64,000 nucleotides of DNA, taken from Sphingobium sp. CECT 9361 (GTDB taxonomy: Bacteria > Pseudomonadota > Alphaproteobacteria > Sphingomonadales > Sphingomonadaceae). The position numbers and the translations under genes are program-made. The DNA lies in NCBI RefSeq assembly GCF_918741285.1, contig NZ_CAKKNC010000001.1, positions 744,001-808,000 of the forward strand, written 5' to 3'. Positions 45,623 through 55,687 of this stretch are shown here, one piece after another (within the stretch, counting starts at the first letter, position 1; each line of letters opens with the position of its first letter). A model generated the notes under the pieces. That model ran no database searches, was not told where the DNA came from, and worked only from the letters and a program-made list of their open reading frames with translations.

Positions 45623-46054
45623 ATGAAAATCAATCGTAGCGGATCGGCCGTATGGAGCGGTGGCCTCAAGGACGGCAAAGGTGCGATTTCGACGCAGAGC
45701 GGCGCACTCGATGCGCATCCTTATGGCTTTGCCGCGCGGTTTGAAGGCGTTGCCGGGACCAATCCGGAAGAACTGATCGGCGCGGCCCACGCCGGGTGCT
45801 TTACCATGGCGTTGTCGATGATCCTGGGCGAAGCTGGCCTAACCGCTGATAAGATGGAGACCAAGGCCGTCGTGACGCTGGAACAGGCCGACGGCGGTTT
45901 CGCGATTACTGCAATCGCGCTGACGTTGACGGCCAGCATCCCCGGCACCGACGACGCGACGTTCCAGGAACTGGCGGCAAAGGCCAAGGCGAACTGCCCG
46001 GTATCCAAGCTGTTCAAGGCGGAAATCACGCTCGACGCAACGCTCGAAGGATAG
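45623..46054 (+). CDS. OsmC/Ohr family hydroperoxide reductase
   Basis: 143 residues. The two redox cysteines are in EELIGAAHAGCFTMALSMIL and KAKANCPVSKLFKA. Dimeric cytosolic enzymes of this family reduce organic hydroperoxides with lipoylated or dihydrolipoamide donors. The OsmC subgroup is favoured over Ohr by length and the AHAGCFTMAL motif. gaaggag 5' of the ATG. Separated by about 50 bases from the LLM gene, so co-transcription is plausible. Confidence 0.92.
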   Translation: MKINRSGSAVWSGGLKDGKGAISTQSGALDAHPYGFAARFEGVAGTNPEELIGAAHAGCFTMALSMILGEAGLTADKMETKAVVTLEQADGGFAITAIALTLTASIPGTDDATFQELAAKAKANCPVSKLFKAEITLDATLEG

Positions 46055-46104
46055 TTTGCAATTCAGGTAGTGAAATGCAACGGATCATGCCCTATATCGG
46101 GGGC

Positions 46105-47109
46105 ATGACCATTTTATCCATCCTCGATCTCGTTCCCGTTACGCAGGGGAGCGACGTGTCCACCGCACTGGCCAATGCCGCCGATTATGCCCGCACCGCA
46201 GAAGCGTTGGGCTATCGGCGGTATTGGACAGCCGAGCATCATGGCATGGCCGGGATCGCGTCGGCGGCAACGTCTGTCGTGCTGGCGCATATTGGCGCGG
46301 CCACGTCCACGATTCGCATCGGGGCGGGCGGCATCATGCTGCCCAATCACGCGCCGCTGGCGATCGCCGAGCAGTTCGGCACGCTGGAGGCACTGTATCC
46401 CGGCCGCGTCGATCTGGGTCTGGGTCGCGCACCCGGATCGGACCAGCGCGTTGCGCAAGCGATGCGGCGTACGTTGGCGGGCGGGGCGGATCAGTTCCCG
46501 CGCGATATCATGGAATTGCAGGCCTATTTCGCAGGCGACGACCGCCTTGGCTTCACCGCGACGCCCGGTGCAGGCGCGGATATTCCACTGTGGATTTTAG
46601 GGTCCAGCCTCTACGGCGCGCAACTCGCGGCAGCATTGGGCCTCCCTTACGCTTTCGCCTCGCATTTCGCGCCCGACGCACTGGATGACGCGCTGGCCAT
46701 CTATCGCCGCGATTTCCGCCCTTCGGCGCAGCTTGATCGCCCCTATGCCATGGCCGGTTTCAACATCTTCGCTGCCGATACGCGCGAGGAAGGGGAATTT
46801 CTGGCAACCTCTATGATGCAAAGCTTCGTCGCGCTGCGCACCGGCACCCCCGGCAAGATGCAGCCGCCGGTTGCAGGCTATCGGGAAAATCTGCCCCCGC
46901 AGGCGCAGGCGATGCTGAACAATGTGCTGTCCTGCTCCGCCATCGGCGACCGCGACGATGTGGCGCGCGACCTTGCTGCCTTCGTCAAGCGTACCGGCGT
47001 CGACGAAGTGATGGTCAGTGGCGCGATATTCGATCCCGCCGCCCGCAAGCGCTCCATCGCGATTGCGATGGAGGCTGCGGAACAGATTGGCGCTCTGGAA
47101 GCCGCGTAA
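46105..47109 (+). CDS. LLM-class flavin-dependent oxidoreductase
   Basis: 334 residues from ATG 46105 (starts at 46075 and 46087 are also in frame). The bacterial-luciferase-like TIM barrel is recognised from ILDLVPVTQGSDV, GYRRYWTAEHHGMAG, IRIGAGGIMLPNHAPL, YPGRVDLGLGRAPGSDQ and a C-terminal FVKRTGVDEVMVSGAIFDP. MsnO8-like subgroup. Probably an FMNH2-dependent monooxygenase; substrate unknown. It ends 4 bases before the convergent M13 peptidase. Confidence 0.9.
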   Translation: MTILSILDLVPVTQGSDVSTALANAADYARTAEALGYRRYWTAEHHGMAGIASAATSVVLAHIGAATSTIRIGAGGIMLPNHAPLAIAEQFGTLEALYPGRVDLGLGRAPGSDQRVAQAMRRTLAGGADQFPRDIMELQAYFAGDDRLGFTATPGAGADIPLWILGSSLYGAQLAAALGLPYAFASHFAPDALDDALAIYRRDFRPSAQLDRPYAMAGFNIFAADTREEGEFLATSMMQSFVALRTGTPGKMQPPVAGYRENLPPQAQAMLNNVLSCSAIGDRDDVARDLAAFVKRTGVDEVMVSGAIFDPAARKRSIAIAMEAAEQIGALEAA

Positions 47110-47113
47110 GCGC

Positions 47114-49165
47114 TTACCAGATCTTCACGCGATCCTCAGGCTTCAGCACCAACTTGCCATCGGCGGCAGGCTTGAACGCATCGTACCACGCATCGAAATT
47201 GCGCACGATGTCGGTGCGATAGCGTGACGGCGAGTGCGGGTCGATGACCAGCAACTGACGCAACCGTGCCTCGCGGTCGTTGCGCCGCCACACCTGCGCC
47301 CAGCCCAGGAAAAAGCGCTGATCGCCGGTCGTGCCGTCGATCACCGGCGCAGCCTTGCCGCCTAGCGAAGCGTGATACGCATCCAGCGCCACGGCCAGAC
47401 CACCCAGATCGCCGATATTCTCACCCAGCGTCAGCGCGCCTTTCACATGCTCGCCCGGAAACGGCTCATAGGCGTCATATTGCGACACGAGCTTGCCGGT
47501 CAGCGCCTTGAAATTGGCGACGTCCTGATCGGTCCACCACTGCACCAGCTTGCCGGTTTCGTCATATTTCGATCCCTGATCGTCGAAATGATGGCTCAGT
47601 TCATGGCCGATCACGGCACCGATGCCGCCATAGTTGACCGCCGGATCGGCATTGGGATCGAAGAAGGGCGGCTGCAGGATAGCGGCGGGGAAGACGATCT
47701 CCACCATGCCGAAATTGGCATAGGCGTTGATTTCCATCGGCGTCATGCCCCATTCCCAGCGGTAGATGGGCTTGCCCAGCTTGCCGACGCTATAGGCAAA
47801 GTCGAATTGCTTGGCGCGCAGGGCATTGCCGAACAGGTCGTCTGCCTTGATCTGCAGCCCGGCATAATCGCGCCACTGGTCGGGATAGCCGATCTTGGGC
47901 GTGAAGGCCGCGAGCTTCTTGTGTGCGCGCGCCTTGGCCTCCGCACTCATCCAGGACAAGCCGTCGATGCGGCGACCCCATGCGAGCAGCACATTCTTCA
48001 CAAGCGCGTCGGCGGCGGCCTTCGTTTCCGGCGGGAAATATTTGGCGACGTAGACCTTGCCGACTTCCTCGCCCAGATTGGCTTTCATGAAGTTGATGCC
48101 CCGCTTCCAGCGGTCCTCGCGCTGCGGCGTGCCGGACAGGGTGGTGCCATAGAACGCGAAATTCTGTGCGCCGATCGCGTCGGGCAGAACGTCGGCATAG
48201 GCTTCGAGGCTGCGGATCAGCAGCGCGTCTTTCAGAACGTCGATAGGCGCCTTGGCCAGAATCGCGGCGGTGCCGGTAAAGGCGGTGGGCTGAGCAATCA
48301 GCAGGTCGGTCGAAGCAATGCCATTGGCTTTGAGGAACGCTGCAAAGTCGAAACCCGGTGCGGCCTTGGCAAGCTCCGTCAGCGTCATCTTGTTATAGGT
48401 CTTGTCCGCATCGCGGCTGTCGACGCGCGTCCAGTGCACTTTGGCGATGTCGGTTTCCAGCACCATCAGCGCCGTGGCGCGCGCGGCGGCATTGTTCTCG
48501 CCTGCCAGTTCCAGCATCTTGGTAAGATGCGCAACATAGGCGGCGCGATCCGCCTTCATCTTCTCGCTATCGGTCAGATAATAATCGCGGTCGGGCATGC
48601 CGAGGCCGGACTGGGTCATCTGCGCGATGTAAGTGTCGGGGGCCTTGTCGTCCTGACCGACATAGAGCGCGAACGGACCCTTTACGCCGTTACGCGCGGC
48701 CTTGGCGACCAGCGCGGCATAGCCCTTGCGATCCTTCAAAGCCTTGATGTCGTTCAGCCACGGCTTGATGGGTGCCAGCCCTTTGGCCTCGACCGTCGCT
48801 GCGTCCAGATAGCTGGCATAGGCTGCGCCGACCTTGCTTTGCGGATCGCCCTTGGCCGCATCCAGAATTTCGCGGGTGCGTGTCTTGGAAAGGTCGTCGA
48901 GGACGGTGAACATGCCGAAGCTCGATTTATCCGCCGGGATCGGATGGCTGCGTGCCCAGCCGCCATTGGCATGATCGTAAAATTCATCGCCCGGTTTGAC
49001 CGTTGGGTCCATCCCCGCCGTGTCGAAGCCATAGGTGCCAAGTTGCGGCTTCGCGGTCGTCGATGCGGGTGTGGTCGTGCTTGTCTTGGCGGGCTGCGCA
49101 AGGGCCGGATACTGCATCGCGAATACCAGCGCGGTGGCGGTTGCGAACCTGATCGATTTTTTCAT
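47114..49165 (-). CDS. exported M13-family metallopeptidase (neprilysin-like)
   Basis: 683 residues from ATG 49165, with signal peptide RFATATALVFAMQYPALA and gagagg upstream. A longer in-frame ORF to 50095 only reads antisense through the acyltransferase gene and is rejected. The zinc site is VIGHELSHHFDDQGSKY near residue 520 with the third ligand in LTLGENIGDLGGLAV; the substrate-binding NAYANF precedes it. A zinc endopeptidase acting in the periplasm or outside the cell; likely peptide scavenging. Confidence 0.95.
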   Translation of the reverse strand: MKKSIRFATATALVFAMQYPALAQPAKTSTTTPASTTAKPQLGTYGFDTAGMDPTVKPGDEFYDHANGGWARSHPIPADKSSFGMFTVLDDLSKTRTREILDAAKGDPQSKVGAAYASYLDAATVEAKGLAPIKPWLNDIKALKDRKGYAALVAKAARNGVKGPFALYVGQDDKAPDTYIAQMTQSGLGMPDRDYYLTDSEKMKADRAAYVAHLTKMLELAGENNAAARATALMVLETDIAKVHWTRVDSRDADKTYNKMTLTELAKAAPGFDFAAFLKANGIASTDLLIAQPTAFTGTAAILAKAPIDVLKDALLIRSLEAYADVLPDAIGAQNFAFYGTTLSGTPQREDRWKRGINFMKANLGEEVGKVYVAKYFPPETKAAADALVKNVLLAWGRRIDGLSWMSAEAKARAHKKLAAFTPKIGYPDQWRDYAGLQIKADDLFGNALRAKQFDFAYSVGKLGKPIYRWEWGMTPMEINAYANFGMVEIVFPAAILQPPFFDPNADPAVNYGGIGAVIGHELSHHFDDQGSKYDETGKLVQWWTDQDVANFKALTGKLVSQYDAYEPFPGEHVKGALTLGENIGDLGGLAVALDAYHASLGGKAAPVIDGTTGDQRFFLGWAQVWRRNDREARLRQLLVIDPHSPSRYRTDIVRNFDAWYDAFKPAADGKLVLKPEDRVKIW

Positions 49166-49260
49166 GGACGTCCCTCTCGTGTCGATTTGCGACGATATTG
49201 GGGATGTCGTTCGTCTGCTGTCCATGCATTTCGTCGAAAATTGATCGAAACGACAATATG

Positions 49261-50394
49261 TTACGCGACGCGCGGTTTCTCTAATCGTTCGCTGCGTTTT
49301 GGCGGGGATTTCGGTAATGGCGCAAGGCGCCCTCCGCTCAATGTCCGGGCAAAGGCAGGCGATATGCGCAGGATGATCTGCGCCACGACAATCGAAGCGC
49401 CGAGCACCAGCAGCGGATGGAGAATCAGGAAGGCGGGGTACAGCGGCGATCCCACAGGCCCGGTCCACTGGCCGATGAACGGTCCACCAAGCCAGATCAG
49501 GATCAGGTGGCAGCAGAAGAGGAAGAACGCATAAGGCTCTATCGCCAGCAATGCATCGCGCATCCTCGAAGTCGCCAGCGCATTGGCCATCCGCCAGAAA
49601 AACAGTGCAGCCGCGATCCGCGTTACCAGATCCAGCGCCGCCATGGCATGCGGCTGAGTTGTCGGGAAAGGCGCGGGGGGTAGCGACAGCGCCACCTTCA
49701 CCGGAACGAGGATCGCGAAGGGCAGCAGCGCCAGCAGAGCCGGGAGCGCAGCAGTCCGCTCGGCCAGCGAAAGACGCCGCGCGATCATCCCCGACAGGAA
49801 GAAGAACAGGATGATCGGCCGCAGCAATATCGGTTGCGGCCATCCCCCGATGGCCAGCGCCGCAACGGCCAATGCCAGCAGCGCCATGCCGCGCACCGGA
49901 AGGCGTACGAGCAAAGGCGCGACGATCATGCAGATGAACAGGTCGCGCAGGAACGGCATCTGTACATTTATGTCCGGCGCGCGCGTGAGGGCCAGCATTT
50001 CCTCGACTACCCAGCCCACGCTGTGCGGGGTGGGCGCGAGTATCCAGCCAGCCGCCGCCGCGCCCGATACGCACAGGATCGCAATGGCGTTCCAAAGCAG
50101 CATCGGCAGCAGGATCGTACGTGCCTTCCCGGCGACATGCTGCCGCCAGTCCAGCACGCGGCGCGATCCGGCGACCAGATAGCCCGATATCATGCCAAGC
50201 AACGGAACCGCGCTTTTGCCCAGCCCCTCCATCAGCGTCCAGCGCAGCATTTCCTGCCCGGACCCGACCAATTGCGCCAGTTCCTCCCCCGTACGTCCGG
50301 TCCAGGCATGCACATAAACGACGCCGAGAATACAGAGGACGCGGGCAATGCCGATGGCGTCGTTGCGGGGATGGGTAACGGGTGAGGGAGGCAA
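49261..50394 (-). CDS. acyltransferase family 3 membrane protein
   Basis: 377 residues with about ten transmembrane helices. N-terminal RNDAIGIARVLCILGVVYVH carries the acyltransferase-3 His and Arg pattern, followed by SAVPLLGMISGYLVAGSRR. Later helices end FFLFCCHLILIWLGGPFIGQ. Members O-acylate sugars of surface polysaccharides or membrane lipids. No glycan genes lie beside it; the M13 gene is 95 bases downstream on the same strand. Substrate unknown. Confidence 0.85.
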   Translation of the reverse strand: MPPSPVTHPRNDAIGIARVLCILGVVYVHAWTGRTGEELAQLVGSGQEMLRWTLMEGLGKSAVPLLGMISGYLVAGSRRVLDWRQHVAGKARTILLPMLLWNAIAILCVSGAAAAGWILAPTPHSVGWVVEEMLALTRAPDINVQMPFLRDLFICMIVAPLLVRLPVRGMALLALAVAALAIGGWPQPILLRPIILFFFLSGMIARRLSLAERTAALPALLALLPFAILVPVKVALSLPPAPFPTTQPHAMAALDLVTRIAAALFFWRMANALATSRMRDALLAIEPYAFFLFCCHLILIWLGGPFIGQWTGPVGSPLYPAFLILHPLLVLGASIVVAQIILRISPAFARTLSGGRLAPLPKSPPKRSERLEKPRVA

Positions 50395-50528
50395 GCAGGG
50401 GTTCCGGTGCGGTTCTAACGAGCGGGGAGCGTAACGATTGCGGGAGGAATTGTCAGCCTTTGGAGGTGGGGCGGGGTATCGACGGGATTGATGGCGACGC
50501 CCGTCATTCGTCAGGCCAATAAACCCTC

Positions 50529-50614
50529 GTCATCCTGAACTTGTTTCAGGATCCATCGTGCCCCAGGCGTAGCGCCAAGAGGAGGAATGGATCCTGAAAC
50601 AAGTTCAGGATGAC
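50529..50614. repeat. 28-bp inverted repeat pair (REP-like)
   Basis: GTCATCCTGAACTTGTTTCA at the start of the left arm (50529) has its perfect complement at the end of the right arm (50614); the full match is 28 bases on each side. The arms contain the core CCTGAA-C-TTGTTTCAGG and frame a 30-base spacer. Possible REP-like extragenic element, with similar ones in groESL and after sppA. Confidence 0.8.
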
Positions 50615-50666
50615 GGATGACCGTAAGGCGCGCCGTCTCACCCACAACACCCCCCACACAAGAAAA

Positions 50667-50692
50667 GGGCCGGGAAATCGCTCTCCCGGCCC
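50667..50692 (-). terminator. groEL terminator
   Basis: A 9-bp GC stem (GGGCCGGGA at 50667-50675 with 50684-50692) around an 8-base loop, followed on the minus strand by a T-rich tract (ttttctt, from 50666 downward). It lies 27 bases after the groEL stop on the minus strand. Confidence 0.85.
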
Positions 50693-50718
50693 CAATTCGT
50701 AGTGCGTGACCGCAGGAC

Positions 50719-52377
<1,659 letters not shown>

Positions 52378-52399
52378 TTACCTCTGCTATTGTTCAACT

Positions 52400-52484
52400 G
52401 TCATCCCAGCGAAAGCTGGGATCTCAATTCTTTCTGCTTCGTACGTCCCTCAAGAAGAGGGATCCCCGCTTTCGCTGGGATGAC
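52400..52484. repeat. inverted repeat pair between groES and groEL
   Basis: GTCATCCCAGCGAAAGCTGG begins the left arm (52400) and its near-complement ends the right arm (CGCTTTCGCTGGGATGAC up to 52484), with a central spacer of about 40 bases. Each arm is also palindromic (CCCAGC-GAAA-GCTGGG). In the groESL mRNA it could form a stable structure that sets the ratio or stability of groES and groEL messages. Confidence 0.75.
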
Positions 52485-52495
52485 GAAGCAAGGCG

Positions 52496-52783
52496 TTAGC
52501 CAACGATCCCGAGGATGTCCGATTCCTTCATGATGATCAGGTCTTCGCCTTCGACCTTCACTTCGGTGCCCGACCATTTGCCGAACAGAATCTTGTCGCC
52601 AGCCTTGACGTCGAGCGGCGTAACCTTGCCATCTTCGGCCTTGGTGCCGGTGCCGACGGAGACGACTTCGCCTTCCTGCGGCTTTTCCTTGGCGGTGTCG
52701 GGGATGATGATGCCGCCAGCGGTTTTCGCTTCGGCTTCGATGCGACGGACCAGTACGCGGTCATGCAACGGACGGAATGCCAT
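52496..52783 (-). CDS. groES: 10-kDa co-chaperonin GroES
   Basis: 95 residues. [19 protein letters not shown] with the mobile loop [20 protein letters not shown] and a final [18 protein letters not shown]. Forms the heptameric lid of GroEL. First gene of the groES-groEL operon; promoter and CIRCE lie upstream. The repeat element follows it. Confidence 0.98.
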   Translation of the reverse strand: MAFRPLHDRVLVRRIEAEAKTAGGIIIPDTAKEKPQEGEVVSVGTGTKAEDGKVTPLDVKAGDKILFGKWSGTEVKVEGEDLIIMKESDILGIVG

Positions 52784-52912
52784 AAATTTGCCTTTCCCTT
52801 CGAGAAGGGAACGAACGACAGCGGCCTCGATGCGAACGGGACATGATTGTCATGCCCTTGGCTCCACAATCGATGGTCCGACTCTCTCCCGCTCCCAGTG
52901 AACTTCTGTTTG

Positions 52913-52939
52913 TTAGCACTCTCCAGTGAAGAGTGCCAG
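52913..52939 (-). promoter_or_regulatory. CIRCE element (HrcA operator) of groESL
   Basis: TTAGCACTC-N9-GAGTGCCAG, matching the CIRCE consensus TTAGCACTC-N9-GAGTGCTAA with two changes in the second arm. It lies about 130 bases upstream of groES and overlaps the expected start of transcription from the promoter at 52947-52974. Repression by HrcA is the expected control; hrcA itself is not in the window. Confidence 0.92.
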
Positions 52940-52946
52940 CGCCGCA

Positions 52947-52974
52947 GATATGGTTCTGCGCTATTCCTGGTCAA
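52947..52974 (-). promoter_or_regulatory. candidate groESL promoter
   Basis: On the minus strand TTGACC (52974-52969), 16-base spacer, CATATC (52952-52947), directly upstream of the CIRCE element. A vegetative sigma-70-like arrangement; overlap with CIRCE fits repression at the start site. The region 52784-53102 otherwise holds no gene and leads on the other strand to sppA. Confidence 0.5.
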
Positions 52975-53102
52975 GACCTCTTAAAAGAAAAATGTGACGG
53001 TTTGAGGGGGTAGGTGAGGCAGGTCGCATGATGCGCGGGCATTGAAGCGACCATCGCAAAGCATTAGTTGAGCAGCAGGTTCGGAACGGAAGGCAGCACC
53101 CC

Positions 53103-54986
53103 TTGGCATTTGTACGCAGCGCATGGCGCATATTGGTCGGCATCAAGGACGCGCTGGTGCTGTTGTTCCTGCTGTTGTTCTTCGGCTTGCTCTACACCGC
53201 GCTGTCTTATTCCCCAGCGCCGGTCGCCAGCGTGTCGAGCGGTGCGCTCGTGCTCGATCTGGAAGGCGTGGTGGTTGAGCAACCGCAGGACATCAATCCA
53301 CTGGCGTCGCTGCCGGGCCGCGCGCCGCAGATGAAGGAATATCGCCTGCGCGATGTCGTCACGGCGCTGGACGCGGCAAAGACCGACGGCAACGTCAAGG
53401 CCGTGGTTCTCAACCTCGACGGATTCCTTGGCGGCGGGCAAGTCGCTTTGTCGCGCATCGGCAAGGCACTCGATGACGTGCGCGCCGCGAAAAAGCCGGT
53501 GCTGGCGTATGCCACGCTCTACAGCGCCGATGGCTATCAACTGGCCGCCCATGCCAGCGAAGTGTGGCTCAATCCCTTCGGTCAGGTCGTGCTGGCCGGA
53601 CCGGGCGGATCGCGGCTCTATTACAAGGGGCTGATCGACAAGCTGGGCGTGACCACGCATGTCTATCGCGTGGGCACCTACAAGAGCTTCGTCGAACCCT
53701 ATATTCGCGCCGATCAGTCGCCCGAAGCGAAGCAGGCGGATCAGGCGCTGGCCGGTGCGCTGTGGCAGAACTGGCTGGATGAAGTCGGCAAGGCACGGCC
53801 CAAGGCAAAGCTGGCCGCCTATGTCGCCGATCCGCTGGCAGCGGCGCAGGCCGTGCGAGGCGATCTGCCCAAGGCCGCCGTGAATGCCGGACTGATCGAC
53901 AAATTGGGTGAGGAATCGGCTTTCGCCGCGCGCGTCGCGGCATTGGTCGGGCCAAGCAATGACAAGAAACCCGGCACCTTCGCGGCCATCGATTATGCGC
54001 GCTATGTGAAGGCGAACACGCCGGCCAATAACGGCCAGATCGGCGTGCTGACCATCGCGGGCGAAATCGTCGATGGCGAAGCCGGTCCCGGCACGGCGGC
54101 GGGCGATACGCTGTCCGACCTGCTATATACGGCGCTCACCGAAAAGTCGCTCAAGGCACTGGTGATCCGCGTCGATTCGCCCGGCGGGTCGGTGCTGGCG
54201 TCGGAGAAAATTCGCGGCGCTATCATGGAGGCGAAGCGGCGCGGCCTGCCGGTCGTGGTGTCGATGGGCAATGTCGCGGCGAGCGGCGGCTATTGGGTGT
54301 CCACCCCCGCCGACCGCATCTTTGCCGAGCCGGGGACAATCACCGGCTCCATCGGCGTGTTCGGCATCCTGCCGAGCTTCGAAGGGACGTTGGCGAAAAT
54401 CGGCGTCACCACCGACGGATCGAAGACCACCCCGCTATCGGGCGAACCCGATCTGGCCGGTGGCGTCAGCCCACAATTCGATGCCATCGCGCAGGCAGGC
54501 GTGGAGCAAGTCTACACCCGCTTCGTCGGGCTGGTGGCCAAGGCGCGCGGGCGGACGCCAGCACAGATCGACGGCATCGCGCAGGGCCGAGTCTGGGATG
54601 GCGGCACCGCGCGGCAGATCGGCCTGGTCGATCAGTTCGGCGGACTGGAAGACGCCATCGCCGCCGCGGCAAAACTCGCCAAGCTCGATCCCGCCACCGC
54701 CAAACCCTATTACATCGAAAAAGCCCCCGACAAATTCGCGCAATTCATCGAAAACTGGATGAGCGACGGCGCGGAGGAAGCCGCGATCCCGACCGACCTG
54801 CTGGGACGGCAGGCATGGATCCAGCGCCAATGGGCGATGCAGGCCGTAGCCGATGCACAGGGGCTGGTAACCGGCGGCGCCATGAAAGCCGCCTGCCTGG
54901 AATGCCGCGGCTACGGCGCACCGCAGCCAGTGGCGGCGGGCGAGGAGAAATCGTTCTGGGCGATGCTGGTGGGGAAGCTTTGGTAG
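53103..54986 (+). CDS. sppA: signal peptide peptidase SppA, 67K type
   Basis: 627 residues from a TTG at 53103 (ggaagg about 12 bases upstream). An N-terminal membrane helix (ALVLLFLLLFFGLLYTALSY) anchors two tandem ClpP-like halves. The catalytic Lys lies in HVYRVGTYKSFVEPYIR of the first half, and the Ser in MGNVAASGGYWVSTPADRIF of the second. TITGSIGVFGILPSFEG is the second-half core. It degrades leftover signal peptides in the inner membrane. A palindromic repeat begins 3 bases after the stop. Confidence 0.95.
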   Translation: MAFVRSAWRILVGIKDALVLLFLLLFFGLLYTALSYSPAPVASVSSGALVLDLEGVVVEQPQDINPLASLPGRAPQMKEYRLRDVVTALDAAKTDGNVKAVVLNLDGFLGGGQVALSRIGKALDDVRAAKKPVLAYATLYSADGYQLAAHASEVWLNPFGQVVLAGPGGSRLYYKGLIDKLGVTTHVYRVGTYKSFVEPYIRADQSPEAKQADQALAGALWQNWLDEVGKARPKAKLAAYVADPLAAAQAVRGDLPKAAVNAGLIDKLGEESAFAARVAALVGPSNDKKPGTFAAIDYARYVKANTPANNGQIGVLTIAGEIVDGEAGPGTAAGDTLSDLLYTALTEKSLKALVIRVDSPGGSVLASEKIRGAIMEAKRRGLPVVVSMGNVAASGGYWVSTPADRIFAEPGTITGSIGVFGILPSFEGTLAKIGVTTDGSKTTPLSGEPDLAGGVSPQFDAIAQAGVEQVYTRFVGLVAKARGRTPAQIDGIAQGRVWDGGTARQIGLVDQFGGLEDAIAAAAKLAKLDPATAKPYYIEKAPDKFAQFIENWMSDGAEEAAIPTDLLGRQAWIQRQWAMQAVADAQGLVTGGAMKAACLECRGYGAPQPVAAGEEKSFWAMLVGKLW

Positions 54987-54988
54987 GG

Positions 54989-55220
54989 GCCTGAGTCCTT
55001 GTCGTCGCCCCGGCGAAGGCTGGGGTCTCAGGCAGGAGCAGAATGAAGACTGCCCACGCGCTGCCATAATGCGAACCGCGCCTCGCGCCATGCCCGACTG
55101 TTGCCCGCCTCCGCCTGAGATGCCAGCCTTCGCTGGCATGACGGTGGGGGGCTTCGGCTCACCACCCAAAATCCGCTCCCCCCTCTCAAACCCGTCACCC
55201 CAGCGAAGGCTGGGGTCTCC
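54989..55220. repeat. cluster of three palindromic repeats after sppA
   Basis: Three related copies: 55003-55030 and 55193-55220, direct copies with CC(C/G)GCGAAGGCTGGGGTCTC; and 55118-55144, which is inverted with ATGCCAGCCTTCGCTGGCAT. The outermost stem GCCTGAG/CTCAGGC closes the first copy. They resemble the element between groES and groEL. A larger stretch to 55687 otherwise contains only the transposase remnant. Confidence 0.75.
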
Positions 55221-55419
55221 GGCGTCAGGGGATGAAGCCCGAAATATCGCGCAGAGGAAGCACTGCCGCTCTCTCCCCTTGCTAGGATGGCCCTCCGTTT
55301 GGAGTCTGCGCGGCCAGATTTGGGCTAAGACCGCTACTTGTATTATAATTCCTCGGGACCGCCAGCCAGAAGAGATTCGATCGTGGTCCAGACTGTTAGT
55401 GTCTGGGCCACTCAGCGGG

Positions 55420-55670
55420 TGGGCGCAGATCTCTTAGGGATGTGACGTTCCTGGTGGAAGATCTCGTACTCCCCGGCGGGGCCGTTTGATCTCGATTGCC
55501 ATATCCTCCGATCGTGCGGGATTAGAAGCATCGATCTCATGATCACGGCTCCGCGAGACCACCGTGTCAGTGTGAACAGGCCAACGTCCAGATTTTTGGC
55601 CGTCTCTCGCCGCGTCCAGTCGCTCTTGCGCGCAAGACGCGCCGCTTCAGCCGCAAACTCTGTCGTACAT
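55420..55670 (-). pseudogene. remnant of an IS3-family OrfA transposase
   Basis: On the minus strand, CTTEFAAEAARLARKSDWTR then RETAKNLDVGLFTLTRWSRG (about 55669-55540) follows the OrfA N-terminal helix-turn-helix pattern (EF..EA.RLA...R..VA..LGV...TL.RW). The next block, EDMAIEIKRPRRGVRDL, continues in another frame, and QERHIPKRS in a third, matching the leucine-zipper region with frameshifts. No intact start, OrfB or clear ends are seen, so it is a decayed insertion. It lies in the 700-base gap 54987-55687 between sppA and galE. Confidence 0.6.
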
Positions 55671-55687
55671 CTTATACAGTCATGCGC

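Larger units (their letters stand above)
50395..50718. other. intergenic region with inverted repeat pair and groEL terminator
   Basis: No gene is supported. It contains a pair of 28-base inverted sequences (50529-50556 and 50587-50614, perfect complements) about 30 bases apart, each itself partly palindromic (CCTGAACTTGTTTCAGG type). These are typical dispersed intergenic palindromes and could form a long cruciform. The groEL terminator lies at 50667-50692. No promoter was recognised for the acyltransferase. Confidence 0.7.

Noticed and set aside
47372..49534. 720-residue plus-strand ORF
   Set aside because: It mirrors the M13 peptidase codons antisense and shows no family features.
47114..50095. 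993-residue version of the M13 peptidase
   Set aside because: The first 310 residues read antisense or out of frame through the acyltransferase gene; the signal peptide begins at 49165.
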